This document shows, piece by piece, positions 33,707 through 46,000 of a stretch of 64,000 bases of DNA. The position numbers were made by a program, and so were the translations under genes. Source of the DNA: Moringa oleifera. Its lineage: Eukaryota > Streptophyta > Magnoliopsida > Brassicales > Moringaceae. Position 1 is the first letter of the stretch; each line of letters starts with the position of its first letter. The stretch is from contig JAJFZO010000407.1 in NCBI GenBank assembly GCA_021397835.1, positions 3,596,001 through 3,660,000 on the forward strand. The letters run 5' to 3'. The notes under the pieces are model-generated. The model saw only the letters and a list, made by a program, of their open reading frames with translations, was not told the DNA's origin and made no database searches.

Positions 33707-35386
33707 ATGGCCATAAGAGCAAAGCACCTGATACCGATAGCACTAGCAGTTTTCATCTATGGCTTAACGAACCATAGAGAAGAAAGTAAAACAGCAGAGA
33801 CTATGTATGTAGCAGTGGAGGGTGCAATTGGACCTGAAAGCTTTGCTTTTGATCATCATGGAGAGGGGCCCTACACCGGCCTCTCCGATGGCCGCATCGT
33901 TAGATGGCAACCAGATCAACGGCGGTGGGTCAATTTTGCCGTTACGTCTCCGACAAGGTACTTGTACTGAATCCCTGCCGATTCTGCTTTCTCAGGTTTT
34001 CGGAGCCCACCTGTCAATAATTATTGCAGAGACGTACAGAAAGAATCTCTCTTTTAATTGCCTCCACAAAACCAATGTGATTTGATTCTCCTTTTCTTTT
34101 TTTTTTTTTTCCTTTTTTTAAATTAAAAAACAAAAAAAAGTACAACTGAATCGAATTTGAAAAGATTAATGGGGTTTCATTGTTTTAAAAAGAAATTAGA
34201 AAACATTAAGGTGATATTCTTTAGGGATGTGGATAGATTGTTGAGTGGGATTTGGGTTTGTGATCAGAGAAGGCTGTGGAGGACCGCATGATCATCATCT
34301 AACGGAGCACATTTGCGGGCGACCATTGGGATTGTGCTTTGATCAAGCCACAGGGGATCTGTTCGTGGCTGATGCGTACATGGGCCTAGTCAAAGTGGGC
34401 CCAGAAGGCGGTGTGGCCAGTAAAGTAGCAGCACAAGAACAAGGCCTCCCCTTAGGGCTCACCAACGGCTTGGACATCGACCAATCAAGTCGCGCCGTTT
34501 ACTTCACGGATAGCAGTTCTGTGCACCAGAGGAGGTACAGCTTTTTTATTTTAAAAAAAAAAACGCGTCAGTTTTGTTTAATAAAACGAAAAAGACCGAT
34601 AAATTTGGGTGAAGCAATTTTTTTTTTTCAGTACTCCAAATAATTTTTTGTTATTCAATATGATAAATAAAAGAAACTTATTTACTATTAATGATAATTT
34701 ATGGATAATACGAGATATTTTCTTGTCTATAATCTTTAAACTTCGGCGTTTTATGATTTTATTTGGTTAATGGGTAAGCCCAATTTTGCAGGAATTACGT
34801 CCATGCCATTATCAGTGGGGACAGGACAGGAAGGGTAATGAAATACGAGCCAGAAACCAAACAAGTCACCCTTCTCCTGGACAAACTGGCCTTCCCCAAC
34901 GGCGTCGTATTAAGCAAAGATGGTGACTACCTCCTAGTCGCGGAGACAGCAGCTTGCAGAATCCTAAAATACTGGCTCAAAACAGCAAAAGCCGGCGAGC
35001 GGGAGGTCTTCGCGGAGCTCCCTGGGTTTCCCGACAACATCAAGAGGAGCCCCAGAAAGGGATTCTGGGTCGCAATACATTCAAGAAAACATAGGATATC
35101 TGACTGGATCATCTCGCGGCCATGGCTGGGCAAGAGCCTGGTCGGGCTTCCTGTTGATGTCATGAAGGTTTATTCGTTCTTGGCCAAGTACGGAGGCGGT
35201 GGCTTTGCAGTGCGGCTGAGTGAGGAGGGTGAAGTGATGGAGACGATGATGGAGAAACGCATGTCCGTGAGTGAAGTGGAGGAGAGAGACGACGGGAGTT
35301 TGTGGATTGGATCGGTTGATAGTGCTTTTGCGGGCCTGAAAGTTGCTCAGAAAGCGGAGTCGGAATTGGGCCGAACAGGAAGATAA
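33707..35386 (+). CDS. SSL-F: divergent strictosidine-synthase-like / APMAP-like protein
   Basis: Exons are 33707-33957, 34268-34534 and 34792-35386 (GT-AG, phase 2 at both), giving 370 residues. Intron positions match SSL-A to E, but the introns are short (310 and 257 bp) and the exons look richer in G and C. An N-terminal hydrophobic stretch (about residues 8-20) could be a signal peptide or anchor; the LYKPP linker of the other copies is absent. Propeller motifs are GPESFAFD (Glu44), ICGRPLGLCFD, GDLFVADAYMG, SGDRTGRVMKY, FPNG (207-210) and PGFPDNIKR. The SGD.TGR form is common in the wider SSL family, whereas A to E have TQESSGR. The C-terminal tail after the last blade is longer (KVAQKAESELG). 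It is the oldest-diverged intact member of the array. Substrate unknown. Confidence 0.9.
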
Positions 35387-36687
35387 TCAGAGTCCAAAGC
35401 CACACTGAGCTCGTAAAAGATCTCGAGAGATAAGAAAGGGAAGAAAGAGAGAAGAAAGATAAGATGAAGAGAGAAGGATAAAGATAGGCACTGTCACAAG
35501 TTTATCATCGGATATAGCTCACCTAAATTAATGCTGAGTATTTTTAAAATAATATAATTTTTTAAATTTATTATATTCTTAAAATAGATAAAAAATTCAT
35601 AGTTATTAATTTAATTAAATCATGACACGTTAACAAAAATTTAACACACATCAAATTAATTATAATAATCAATTGATTTTATTATCTTTTTATGATAGCT
35701 TAATAAAACAAAATTGGTTGTTAATTTATTGGACTTTTGTTACATGGCTGTGAAGGATTCAATTTTGGTGGGCCATGATTTTTTTGAATTTTTGATGTGA
35801 TTCGTTGTGGCTTGGCGCTTCCGTGGTCTCTATAACAGCGGTTTTCAGCCAATAACAGAGAATCCGTTGATACGGGGCAGTGGGGCTGGGCTTCCAAGTT
35901 CAAACTTTCATTAATTTCCATCCTCAAACACTCATGTGGCTCAGACTCCCCCTGAGCTGATCACCTCTTATTTTTCGTTCCTATTTTGTTTTTTTTCCTT
36001 CTCAAGTCTATGCTCCAACTATTATTCCAATAATGAGATAAGAGTTGTTATTATATCACCATTCAAAGTTGTCAATTTTAATGATCCATATAAGTGTACC
36101 TTCATTATTATTATAAAACAATGTTATTATTAATTTTACATATTTTGTTCGTCCAACCAAACACAACTATATGATCAACATTAGCTTACAAGTTTTATGT
36201 AATTTTCCATTAATATAATTAATTTTATTATATTTTTATAAAACCATTTTATTTAAATATAAATTAAAATATAACATACAATACTTTTTAATTTTTAAAA
36301 TTTTAAAAATAAACCAAATTTTATAAATTATAAATTCATCAACAAAATATTATATAAACTACAGTTTTCTAATAAAAAATGAAGCTTTTAAGTGACAAAA
36401 CTGTACAATGTGTGTTAAAAATGAATCAACGCACATAATATTTTCGACGTATTTCAAACATAATTTTTGTCATCAATTTTAAATATGAATATTTTTAAAA
36501 TTTTTAATTTGGGTTAATAATAATATTGATGTAACTTTAAAATGTTGCAATTATTTATAATAATTTGGGAATTAATTTTTATATATTTAAATTTAATATT
36601 TTATAATATTATTTAATAAAATAATTCATAATTTATATTAAATTGGAAATTATAAATTGTATAATTATTGAGATATTTAATATTTAA

Positions 36688-36725
<38 letters not shown>

Positions 36726-37700
36726 GGAGACATGATAAAAAGAAAGACATCGACAGATCTATTTAAGAATGCTTAGAGTCACCCACAAGGCATCTTTTGA
36801 TTTTGAAATGCAATAAATAAGATAGCAAATGTATGAGAAACCATAGTGTATGGGCTTGATGTTTTGCTCTCTCGTCCATGCAGTCGAAGTTAGTGACAGC
36901 TGACGTCACCTCATTCGCTATCTCGTATTTACAATTATTAGCAAGATAAAACCAAATAGGCATAATCTCGTTGGTCACTTCCGATGATGATAATAACCGG
37001 TGCTTCTCCACGTGGCTCATTATTGCAATATACCTTGCAACAATACTCACCCTGGGCCCACGTTAATGTTTCTATTTCATGATTTTACTTCTTTGCCCTT
37101 GATTTGTTGATTTATTCATTAATGTAATTCGTGTTAAGTTTTTACAAAAAATAAAAAATGTATATTTTAAATATATATTATTTTATTTTTTATTAAATTT
37201 TCATATTTTATAATTTTAAAAAAATTTAACTCAATTTAAATCAATAGAATATATCGATCCTAATATGATATAAAAAACATTAAATTAGTTAAGATAATAA
37301 GATAATGCTTATCCATCAATTAATTAAGTTAATTGATGAATTTAAAAAAGAAGCTGACCTAAAGGGGAAGGACCAGACGCTTATCTATATACCTCGGAGT
37401 GAGAGCGAGGAGGAGGCAATGACGCATACACCCTGAGGTTTGGATTAGAATTTATTCTCTGCTCTGTAGAAATAAATTTTTAAAAACTAGATATCTGGAA
37501 TATTAGATGATAACAATAAGAGAAAGCATATCAGTTTGTCTTGGATGTTTCCTACGTTAGTTACATTATCACTTGATCACAAAGAGACTTCCGGATTCGT
37601 GGGGGATGGTCCAGTTGGCAAGGTAAGCATGTGGCCCACAAGGTGGGTGGTAAGGCCATGTCAGAGGGACCCACTTAGCGATATGTATGATGCTTGATAG
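35387..37700. other. Intergenic region between SSL-F and the HAD gene
   Basis: After a purine-rich 3' flank (about 35410-35485) the DNA is mostly AT-rich. It includes a TA microsatellite at about 36693-36722 and a TGACGTCA palindrome at 36901-36908. A minus-strand open frame (36763-37050) has no recognisable domain and probably arises by chance. No RNA gene was recognised. Confidence 0.55.
36693..36722. repeat. (TA)n microsatellite
   Basis: About 15 uninterrupted TA units in intergenic DNA. Likely polymorphic in length between individuals. Confidence 0.9.
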
Positions 37701-37702
37701 GG

Positions 37703-37757
37703 GAATTTGATGACGTGGATTATGACGGCCTTCATTGTCCGCCACGTCATCAATTCC
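37703..37757. promoter_or_regulatory. Inverted pair of TGACGTGG elements upstream of the HAD gene
   Basis: The left arm TTGATGACGTGG (ending 37718) and right arm CCACGTCATCAA (starting 37742) are exact reverse complements of 12 bases, and the match extends outward imperfectly. The spacer is 23 bp. TGACGTGG/CCACGTCA is a known plant bZIP target class, which includes elements used in the ER-stress response. It lies about 390-445 bp before the HAD start codon. Binding is inferred. Confidence 0.55.
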
Positions 37758-38001
37758 GTGTGTGTTTGTTACACTTCATCGTTGCTGCATCGCCTGGCTA
37801 TGGCGATGCGCAAATGCACACAATCTTCTGACTTATTTACAATACGACTTGCCCGCACTGATTAGCCTAGACCGTACAATCTGAGGGACAATTTAGTCAT
37901 AATGGACTGAAATTGTTTCTTTTTTGTGAGACTAAATTGATTCTGCCAAGCAAATTAAAAAGGAAAAAAATTAGAAATTGACATAACTTCGCTGTTCTTA
38001 C

Positions 38002-38009
38002 TATAAAAG
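38002..38009 (+). promoter_or_regulatory. TATA box of the HAD hydrolase gene
   Basis: TATAAAAG, a near-perfect plant TATA box, about 140 bp before the ATG at 38148. This implies transcription starting near 38035-38045 and a 5' untranslated region of about 100 bp. Confidence 0.7.
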
Positions 38010-38147
38010 GAGGGGTGGTAAGCGTGTGATGACAATGGTCGTTTAGGTAAATCTCCAGAGCACTCTGTTCTGTTTAGCCCAAGGGCCTGAGAATCAAATA
38101 ACAAAAGAGCAGACAGTATAGAGCAGAACTCAAATGTAACTGAGGAA

Positions 38148-41100
38148 ATGGCAACGATGGCAACAAGAAACAGGCTCGCTAAACTTCTTTTCTCTTTTCT
38201 CTCTGACAGACCCCAGGTCCTAAGATCCGGGTCTCGTTCCATTGGGGTCTACTCTGTTGAAAGATTGGTGTCAATCTCTCGTTGGTTCTCTTCTTCTTCC
38301 TCCTCTGCTGCAGTGGCTATGCAAGAACCAGAGGTATTGGGTTCGAAGCACATGGGGTTGGAGATACTGGGAGTGAAGGATTATGACGATTACAGGAGGT
38401 CTCTTTATGGTGAGATCACCCACAAGGCTTTGCTCGTTGACGCGGTGGGTACCCTCGTCGTTCCCTCTCAGCCCATGGCCCAGGTCTCTCTCTGTTTTCT
38501 CCATAAATATATGCAGACGTAATGTGTCTTTCTTTGAGAATAATGTGTTTATCTATGTTTTACTTTTCTTGTATGTATTTCGGTCTCTGGGTATTCTCTG
38601 TCACTCCCTTCTCTTGAATTATGTTCAGTGATGTCCTCAGTATGCGCGTCTCTCTGCCTCTCTTCTCTCTTGGATGCGGTTTTTTTTTTTTTTGGTTGAA
38701 TTGTAAAGTTTCTAAGTGTTGTTCCTCATGTTAAGATTCACCTCATTTCCATATTTCCTATCTTATTTTCTACATGAAGATTCATTTTTCTTGTTGTCTC
38801 TCTGAAATGTTTTCTGTAAATCTTTCTCTGTGTCTGTCTCTCATTTATTTTTTATTTTTGGAAAATTATTCTTTGTGGCTTGTAGATATACAGAACGATT
38901 GGGGAGAAGTACGGGGTGGAGTACTCGGAGAATGAAATATTGAACAGATACAGAAGGGCATATGAGAAGCCTTGGGGTAGATCTCGTCTCAGGTCTGTTG
39001 AAATTGCTTTACACTTATTCATCTTTTCATTGTTTTTATCTTCTATGTTTGGCTTTACATGGAATTTAATAATGATTCCTTCGTCAGAATCCATATGCTT
39101 GTTTTCTTCCTTTTATATTGTTTAGCTGCCACTAGTTTATGGACGGCAATCCTTCTGCATTTTTATTGAAGCAAAATATAAAAGCAAATTTGCTTAAAAG
39201 GACAACAACATAAGCTTGAAGAGTTCTTTTTTTAAGTGTCATCATCACTGTAAGGATGAGTACTTGTCTTGCATTCCATTTCTTCTTAATTTGTTAGCTT
39301 TTGTCTTCTGCAAAAAAGCATTCTTCATTTTTGTTTATTCAGCATTAGTTTTGTCAGAGAGTAAATTTTACTGAATTCAACTTTCTTGCTGTTTAGGTGC
39401 TTAATTTGTTTCATAGCTTTTGATGGATATACTGCAACAGAATCTTTAAAGTCTCATACTAGATTTTTCTACTAAAATCCTACATGTAATCAATGGGTTT
39501 GATTGGGCTTCTTTCGAGTGACAGTTGGTTAGTTGAGGGATGATTCTGCAGGAAATGTGCGCAAGTTTCATTAGAGGATAATCAGCACATACATTTTGCC
39601 AAGTGTTTTTGCCTGATTTCGAGAAACGATGAAAGACTGAAAATTGTGGCATCCTGCTTTAAATTCATCTAGTCTTTAATCGTTTTGGTTGTTGTATAAA
39701 ATTAAGTGAATTGTAGCATTTGATCCTTGATAAATGTAGTATTGGCCTGATCGTGATCTCATCCGGATCTTAAATGCTGTTATGATCCTGTAGTTGGATT
39801 TAGAGATAGATTCTGGGTATCTTTCTCTGAAAGGAGGGCCTCAAAACCAGAGGACTCTAGGTAGTGCTGTCTGCTGGTTGGCGTGGCCATGCATCAAGGA
39901 ATTCTATTCTCGGATTCTACTAGTTGAACTGATGTCTGTACTGGATCTCGGGTGTCTTTTCTTTCTTTGTGTTAAAGGGATAAGAACAGGTTTAACTTGG
40001 TGTGATGGGAATTTAGCAAATCACTTTAAGGATGATGGCTATGATTCGCCTGATTGGTGAGATGAACAATTTCTTTGATTTGTAGATATGTAAATGATGG
40101 AAGACCTTTCTGGCAATATATAGTGAGTTCCTCCACTGGCTGCTCAGATTCTCAGTACTTTGAAGAACTTTATAATTACTATACTACTGAAAAGGTAGGG
40201 ATGCTGCACTGTTTTTGGTTTCTCCTACATTGAAGATTAAGTAATTAACTCTTTGTGGTTGGTAATCTGTTTACCCATTGTTTTGAAAGGCTTGGCACCT
40301 CTGTGATCCGGATGCTGAGAGAGTATTCAAGGCTCTTAGAAAGGCGGGTGTAAAAGTTGCTGTTGTGTCAAATTTCGATACTCGGTTAAGACCTCTCTTG
40401 CGAGCTTTAAATTGTGATGACTGGTTCGATGCAGTAGCAGTGTCAGCTGAAGTAATCTCTCTCTCTCTCTCTCTCTTGTATAATATATTAAAGTGCGAGG
40501 AAGAATTAAATAAATATGCATCAATTTTCTTTTATTGACATTGTTGACACATTGGCAGAGGTATATGTGGTTCTTATTAGTGACTTAAACATCCCTGTTT
40601 CTCCATGTATTTTAAAATTGGACAACATAATGTCGTTCATGTCTGTTTAGATAAAATTTGCATGAGATTCTTGTGATGCTTTTCCTGCAGTTTGTTGCTG
40701 TTAATTCATGATTACTTATTCCAGTTAAAAGATTCTGAATCATTATACATTAAATCCAAAAGTATACTTATATTCAGGAAATTTTCTTCCAAATAAATCT
40801 GCTTATGACATCAAGAATTTACTTCTTTTTCTCTATTCTTAACTTGACAGAGGATCCTGGTGATGGTCTTAGTGTTTATGAAATATTTTGCTTTATATCT
40901 TTCTTTTCCACTATTAGTTATGGTCTTCTCTCTCTCTCTTCCCCCTTCCCATTTCCTAGGTTGAAGCAGAGAAACCAAATCCAACAATTTTTCTGAAAGC
41001 TTGTGAGTTGTTGGGTGTAAAACCAGAGGATGCTGTGCATGTAGGGGATGATCGTAGGAATGATATATGGGGTGCCAGGGATGCAGGTTGTGATGCTTGG

Positions 41101-41760
41101 CTTTGGGGAAGCGATGTTCATTCCTTTAGAGAGGTATGTTCCATTTCTGAACCTAATGAATTTCCAAATTCAGGAGAAGCTTAAATTGTTGGTATGATCA
41201 CTTAAAGATTTCCACGTTCTTCCTTTTCCTTTGGAGGGATCCGCCTTGATCCCCAAAGAAGATGGTCATGAAATATGCTAAAGAAAACATGTTCTCTATG
41301 TGGAACCGCCAGAATAACTTTGATCAAAGCATCTAGTGAAATTTGAGCCTCTGTTCAGATGTCATACCATTACTGTTGTTTCAAGAAGGCATTATCGTGG
41401 GGATGTTCTCAAGTTACACGGTTTCAACTATTGTTGATAGGTCTGTTTTCCCTTCCTGCGCTACAACAAAACCTTGATTGACTTGGTTGGGTTTTGTTTT
41501 TCGTTACTCGAGTCATTATGGAAGACTTCTGGCATCTCCGTCCGACGTTTACTTGTTCCGGATGTATTTTATCCTTTAGAACTTTAGTTCAGGTTAACTG
41601 TTTCAAGGGATAATCCGCAAAAACTAGTCTTCCTTCTTAGTTCTTACTTTATCATCTCTATGGTCATTGTTACCTAAATGGTCTCACCTTTTTTTTTTTT
41701 CTTTCTTTCTTTTCTTTTTTTGGGATGCAGGTCGCTCAAAGGATAGGAATCAAAGTTTGA
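38148..41760 (+). CDS. HAD-superfamily hydrolase, HDHD3-like, organelle-targeted
   Basis: Exons are 38148-38483, 38886-38992, 40086-40194, 40290-40451, 40960-41133 and 41731-41760, all GT-AG, giving 305 residues. The last exon encodes only nine residues and the stop. Residues 1 to about 57 are rich in Ser and Arg with few acidic residues, as in mitochondrial or plastid transit peptides. HAD motifs: I, VDAVGTL (nucleophile Asp98); II, VVSNFD (Ser211); III, EKPNP (Lys243); IV, HVGDDRRNDIWGARDAG (Asp268/Asp269, Asp273). The position two after the nucleophile is Val100, not the Asp of typical HAD phosphatases. A cap domain lies between motifs I and II (about 110-185). The family is conserved in plants and animals; the substrate is not established. 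Unrelated to its SSL and kinesin neighbours. Confidence 0.93.
40457..40476 (+). repeat. (CT)n microsatellite in HAD intron 4
   Basis: About ten CT units just after the intron 4 donor site. The long pyrimidine run does not overlap the splice signals. Confidence 0.7.
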
Positions 41761-42873
41761 GGCGTTTGCTCGATGTGAACACCTGAAGGAGGCTTAACAT
41801 GTTGTACAGACTTCTCTTAGCTTTTTGTAAGAGGTCATGTATATATCCTTCCTTGTGACCTGTATAAGAGGGCCATGAGGCTATGGCTTATGTATGAACA
41901 GAATAGATGATAAATAAGAAAGAGATTTCATCTTTTAACCCAATGTTTCTTGACAAATTATTTTCTTAAACTTCAATCTGCTTACTGCTTCATGTTGGCA
42001 GTGTGCACGCAACAACCATTTGCTACTGATTGATTAGGCTTGGTATTCTGATTTTTGTGGATAAGATTTAAGTCAATTTCTTTTTTTTAACCAAAATTTT
42101 GCTACCAATATTAGTTAGAATTCAATTCACAAATGCCATTTCTGCTGATAATAAATTTGAACAAAGTAGGATAACCTTAAACTCAGTTTCCTATTTGATT
42201 AAACTCAATTCATTCTTTTTACGATGAAATTATTGGTTTCAATTAAAAAAAAAATTTCTTAGCTAAAAGGTGTCCCCAATTTGGACGTTTTTAGCTTTTT
42301 TTTTTTTGTTAATATTGATCAGAATACTCTTGTTTACAAAAATGAATAAATCAGATTCTTGTTGACAATAAGAAAAAATTTATCTTTTACCTCGCTCCTC
42401 TTGTTTTATTGTTTTCTTTTTTCGAACTTTCAAAATAATAGTCAGCATTTTTTCATTATCTTTTTTCTAAAAATTCATGCCTGAAATTCATTTTATACTT
42501 TAAATGTTCTCTATTTTTTAGTCCATTAAGACATAAAGACTACTCTTTTGATAGATGAAAAAAATATTTTACATTAATATTATAGTAAAAAATATTAAAA
42601 TCAATAATTTAAATTTTTTTGCAAACTCTACTCTGTAGACAAAATAAAATTTTGCTGGAATGGTATTGTGAATGCTTGACAGTTAGCAAGAATCCCGAAT
42701 TATATATTTCACTTCAATTAAAAAATATTGAAATTTTTGTGAATTTAAAAATTATATTGCTTACGTGTCAGCTTATGCTTGCTAACTGAAACGAATTCAG
42801 AAAAATGAGAAAGGAAAAGATAGGTTCAAACAAAGGCTATTATTCCCTTGGTACCCTCACCTCAACACTTTTC
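41761..42873. other. HAD 3' flank and intergenic spacer
   Basis: The 3' untranslated region probably ends near 41910-41950. The rest is AT-rich DNA with A and T runs and no recognisable gene, repeat or RNA. The distance from the HAD stop to the kinesin ATG is about 1.25 kb. Confidence 0.55.
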
Positions 42874-43002
42874 TTTTCCCGCCCACCTCTCTACTTGAAT
42901 GATAAATTCTTCAAAGCGGGAAAATTAGCCTAGCTCAAACGGGATATTCGCTGTGAGCCTGTGATTTGCTCCTTTTCTCAGTTTCTTGGAAAATTTGAAC
43001 GG
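42874..43002 (+). promoter_or_regulatory. Kinesin promoter: two E2F-like sites and two MSA cores
   Basis: TTTTCCCGCC (42874-42883) matches the E2F consensus TTTSSCGC. GCGGGAAAA (42916-42924) is a second E2F-type site in inverse orientation. AACGG, the core of mitosis-specific MSA elements bound by three-repeat MYB factors, occurs at 42938-42942 and 42998-43002. All lie within about 140 bp of the ATG. The combination suggests S/G2-M phase control, which fits a mitotic kinesin. Binding is inferred from consensus sequences only. Confidence 0.6.
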
Positions 43003-43009
43003 TTCGAAA

Positions 43010-46000
43010 ATGGAGAGAATACACGTTGCGGTCAGAGCGCGGCCACTATCGCAGGAAGACGCCAAGACAAGCCCCTGGAGAATCTCCAGCAACTTCATTT
43101 TCATCCCTAACCAAGCCTCCAAGTACGAATTTGGTACTTCTCTATCTCTCTCTGTAACTATGTACGTATATGTGCATGGTTGCGTGCTAGGGTTTAAATT
43201 CGAAATTCGCTCGGTTTAATGGTTTTAAGTGTTCTAATTGATGTTTTATTTGGAGTTGTCAGATCGGATTTTCGGAGAAGATTGTAAAACTACAGAGGTG
43301 TATGAAGCTCGTACAAAGGAAATTGTCCGGGCTGCTGTTCGTGGATTCAATGGTGTTCCTTTGTTTCAAAATTTAATTGATTCTTTTATTACTTATTTTA
43401 TTTTCTCTCATTCTCTCTCTCTCTCTTTCTCTGTGCCTCCCCCATGACTGATCTTTTGCTTTGTTGTTATTGCATCTGTGGCTCTCCATGCTTGCTTTTG
43501 TGCAGGCACTGTTTTTGCTTACGGACAAACTAATAGTGGGAAAACACATACAATGCGAGGTTCACCAACTGAACCTGGGGTCATACCTCTTTCTGTTCAC
43601 GATTTGTTTCACGCTATACAGCAGGTGCTTGTTCCTAGAATTTTATTTTCAATCATCATGTCTCCGTTTTATCAGCATTATATTGGCTTCATAATCACCA
43701 ATCTTGGTGTTTTTATGGTAGCCAGTGATTATAGAGAAGCTTTGAGTATGGTAAATATGCACTAGGTAACAAGGTAAGATGTTGGAAGTTAATTAATATT
43801 TGTCAACTGTATAGCAAAAGGATTGAGATGGTGGTTGTAGTCTGTATAACTTTTGTTGATACTAGCTTGTCCTTGTAGGTGAATGTTTTTGGTTGGATTT
43901 ATACTAGGCAAGATCATTCTGATTGATTGATCTCAGATTTTTTATTTATCAATTCTAATTACATAGTCCTCAAGGGCTTTCTCTATTTTGCTTGCTAAAA
44001 GTCATCCTGCTTTTGGCTCATACAATCAGTTAAATCTTGGTACGAAACATACCATTTCTATGGTGTCAAAATTATGAAAGCTCAAGTGTTAACGAAATTT
44101 GAATAACCATTCATCTGAGCAAACTATCTGAAATCTACTGAAACCTTTTCTCATAATTGGCATAAATAGTTGTCTAGAAGATGATCATGGAAACTGTAAA
44201 CTAAGGTAGGGTGTGGTTGAGGCAACGCCTAAAGAAAAAAACACTTCTATTAACTCTGTGATTGGTGCAGGTTCACAACATGTTGTTTCTGCAATAAGAA
44301 AAAAATGTAGTTTTAAGTACACAAAATATTAATTTTTTTCCCATGACTTTTAAGTGCAGCGATAGTAGAATTTGAAAGTGAGTTCTGTTATGCATAAAAT
44401 AAATGTCAGCAGATGATTTGGTTCCTAGAAGGTATATTGTAAGCTAAATGGAAACACTTTAGGCTTTGGCTTTTCTGTACAGTACTATTGTAAATCTGTT
44501 TACTAAAAGTAGTCTATCACCTGATTTTCTTGTTGCACTCATATTAATGTTGAAAATATATCATTTGGCTGAACCAGTTATGAGTTCAAACTGGTTGGAG
44601 AGGTTCATTAAAAGGCATGATCTGGAAATCTTTTCATTTGATTTGTTCTTGATCAATTTGCTTAAAAATCATAAGCTGTGATCTTCAAGGTTGCCAAAAC
44701 AACTTCATTCTCTAGCTAAAGTAAAGAAAAATTTTTTGTGTTGAAGTCTTAAAAACATTGGAATATCACACTCAAGACATGTTCCTTCTTCAAAATTTTT
44801 GTTGGAAACTTTGGATATTGGATGTAAGCACTTTGATACTTTTTGTCCTGTATTTCAGGATGCAGATCGAGAGTTTCTTCTACGAATGTCCTACTTGGAG
44901 ATTTACAACGAAGACATTAATGATTTGTTGGCTCCTGAGCACCGAAAATTGCAGATTCATGAAAACCTTGAGGTATTGAAATGATATTTTGCATCACTAA
45001 CTTATGTTAATATGTTTAAATTACTTTGACATTTTGTTTCATCTATCTGCATGCTTTCAGCGGGGCATATATGTTGCTGGCTTGAGGGAAGAAATCGTTG
45101 CATCTCCTCAGCAAGTTCTTGATCTCATGGAGTTTGGAGAGTGTATTTTTCTTTTTGTGCAATTTTTCACCTGTTTTATTCTCTTGTTATTGGTGCCTAT
45201 AGATTATACTGAAACTTTTGAGCAACTGATTCTTTTCCTCTTCCCTTGTCAAAACATTTTTCTGCATGTGTGTTTTTCTGTTTAAAATATTATTCAGCTA
45301 ATAAATCTTCTTTTATATCTTATTGGTTCATTTTCAATTTCAGCTCATCGACATATTGGAGAGACTAATATGAATCTGTACAGCAGCAGGTCCCACACCA
45401 TTTTCCGCATGGTAAGCTAAACATGTTTCTCTTCTTACTTTTGATATGGCTATGTGCCAAACTTGTTCCTCTTCTTACTTTTGACATGGCTATGTAGTTT
45501 AATTTGGTTTGCTGTTTTTGGTGGAACAGATTATTGAGAGTAGGGAGACAACAGAGGATAGGGATAGTGGGAATGCTTGTGATGCAGTCCGTGTGTCAGT
45601 TTTGGTATCCGATCGCTGGAACTTGATTTTTTTTTCTAAACATTTTTTTTAATCTTTTCGAATATACATCGAAGACTAGGTCAATATGTTTGTGAACTTG
45701 TAATGAACTGTGATGTTCTGTTTTCTTTGTTTATAATCGTGTTTTTTTTTTGTTTCCTTCCTCTCTTTTGTGTGTGTAGAATTTAGTGGACCTTGCTGGT
45801 TCAGAACGCGCAGCAAAAACTGGTGCAGAAGGTGTTCGGCTCAAAGAGGGTTCTCACATTAATAAAAGCCTGATGACACTGGGAACTGTGATTAAAAAGT
45901 TGAGTGAAGGTGCTGAAAGCCAAGGGTATGTTCTTCAAATTCCGAAGAATGTGTGGTGCTGTTTGTTTTCCCCTTGGACATGATTGACGCCATTCATGTT

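Noticed and set aside
36763..37050. Minus-strand open frame of 95 codons between SSL-F and the HAD gene
   Set aside because: No recognisable motif, no exon partners and no clear promoter; probably a chance frame.
42986..43009. Upstream in-frame start for the kinesin at a TTG
   Set aside because: Plant translation normally needs ATG. The ATG at 43010 gives the family's usual MERIHVAVR start.
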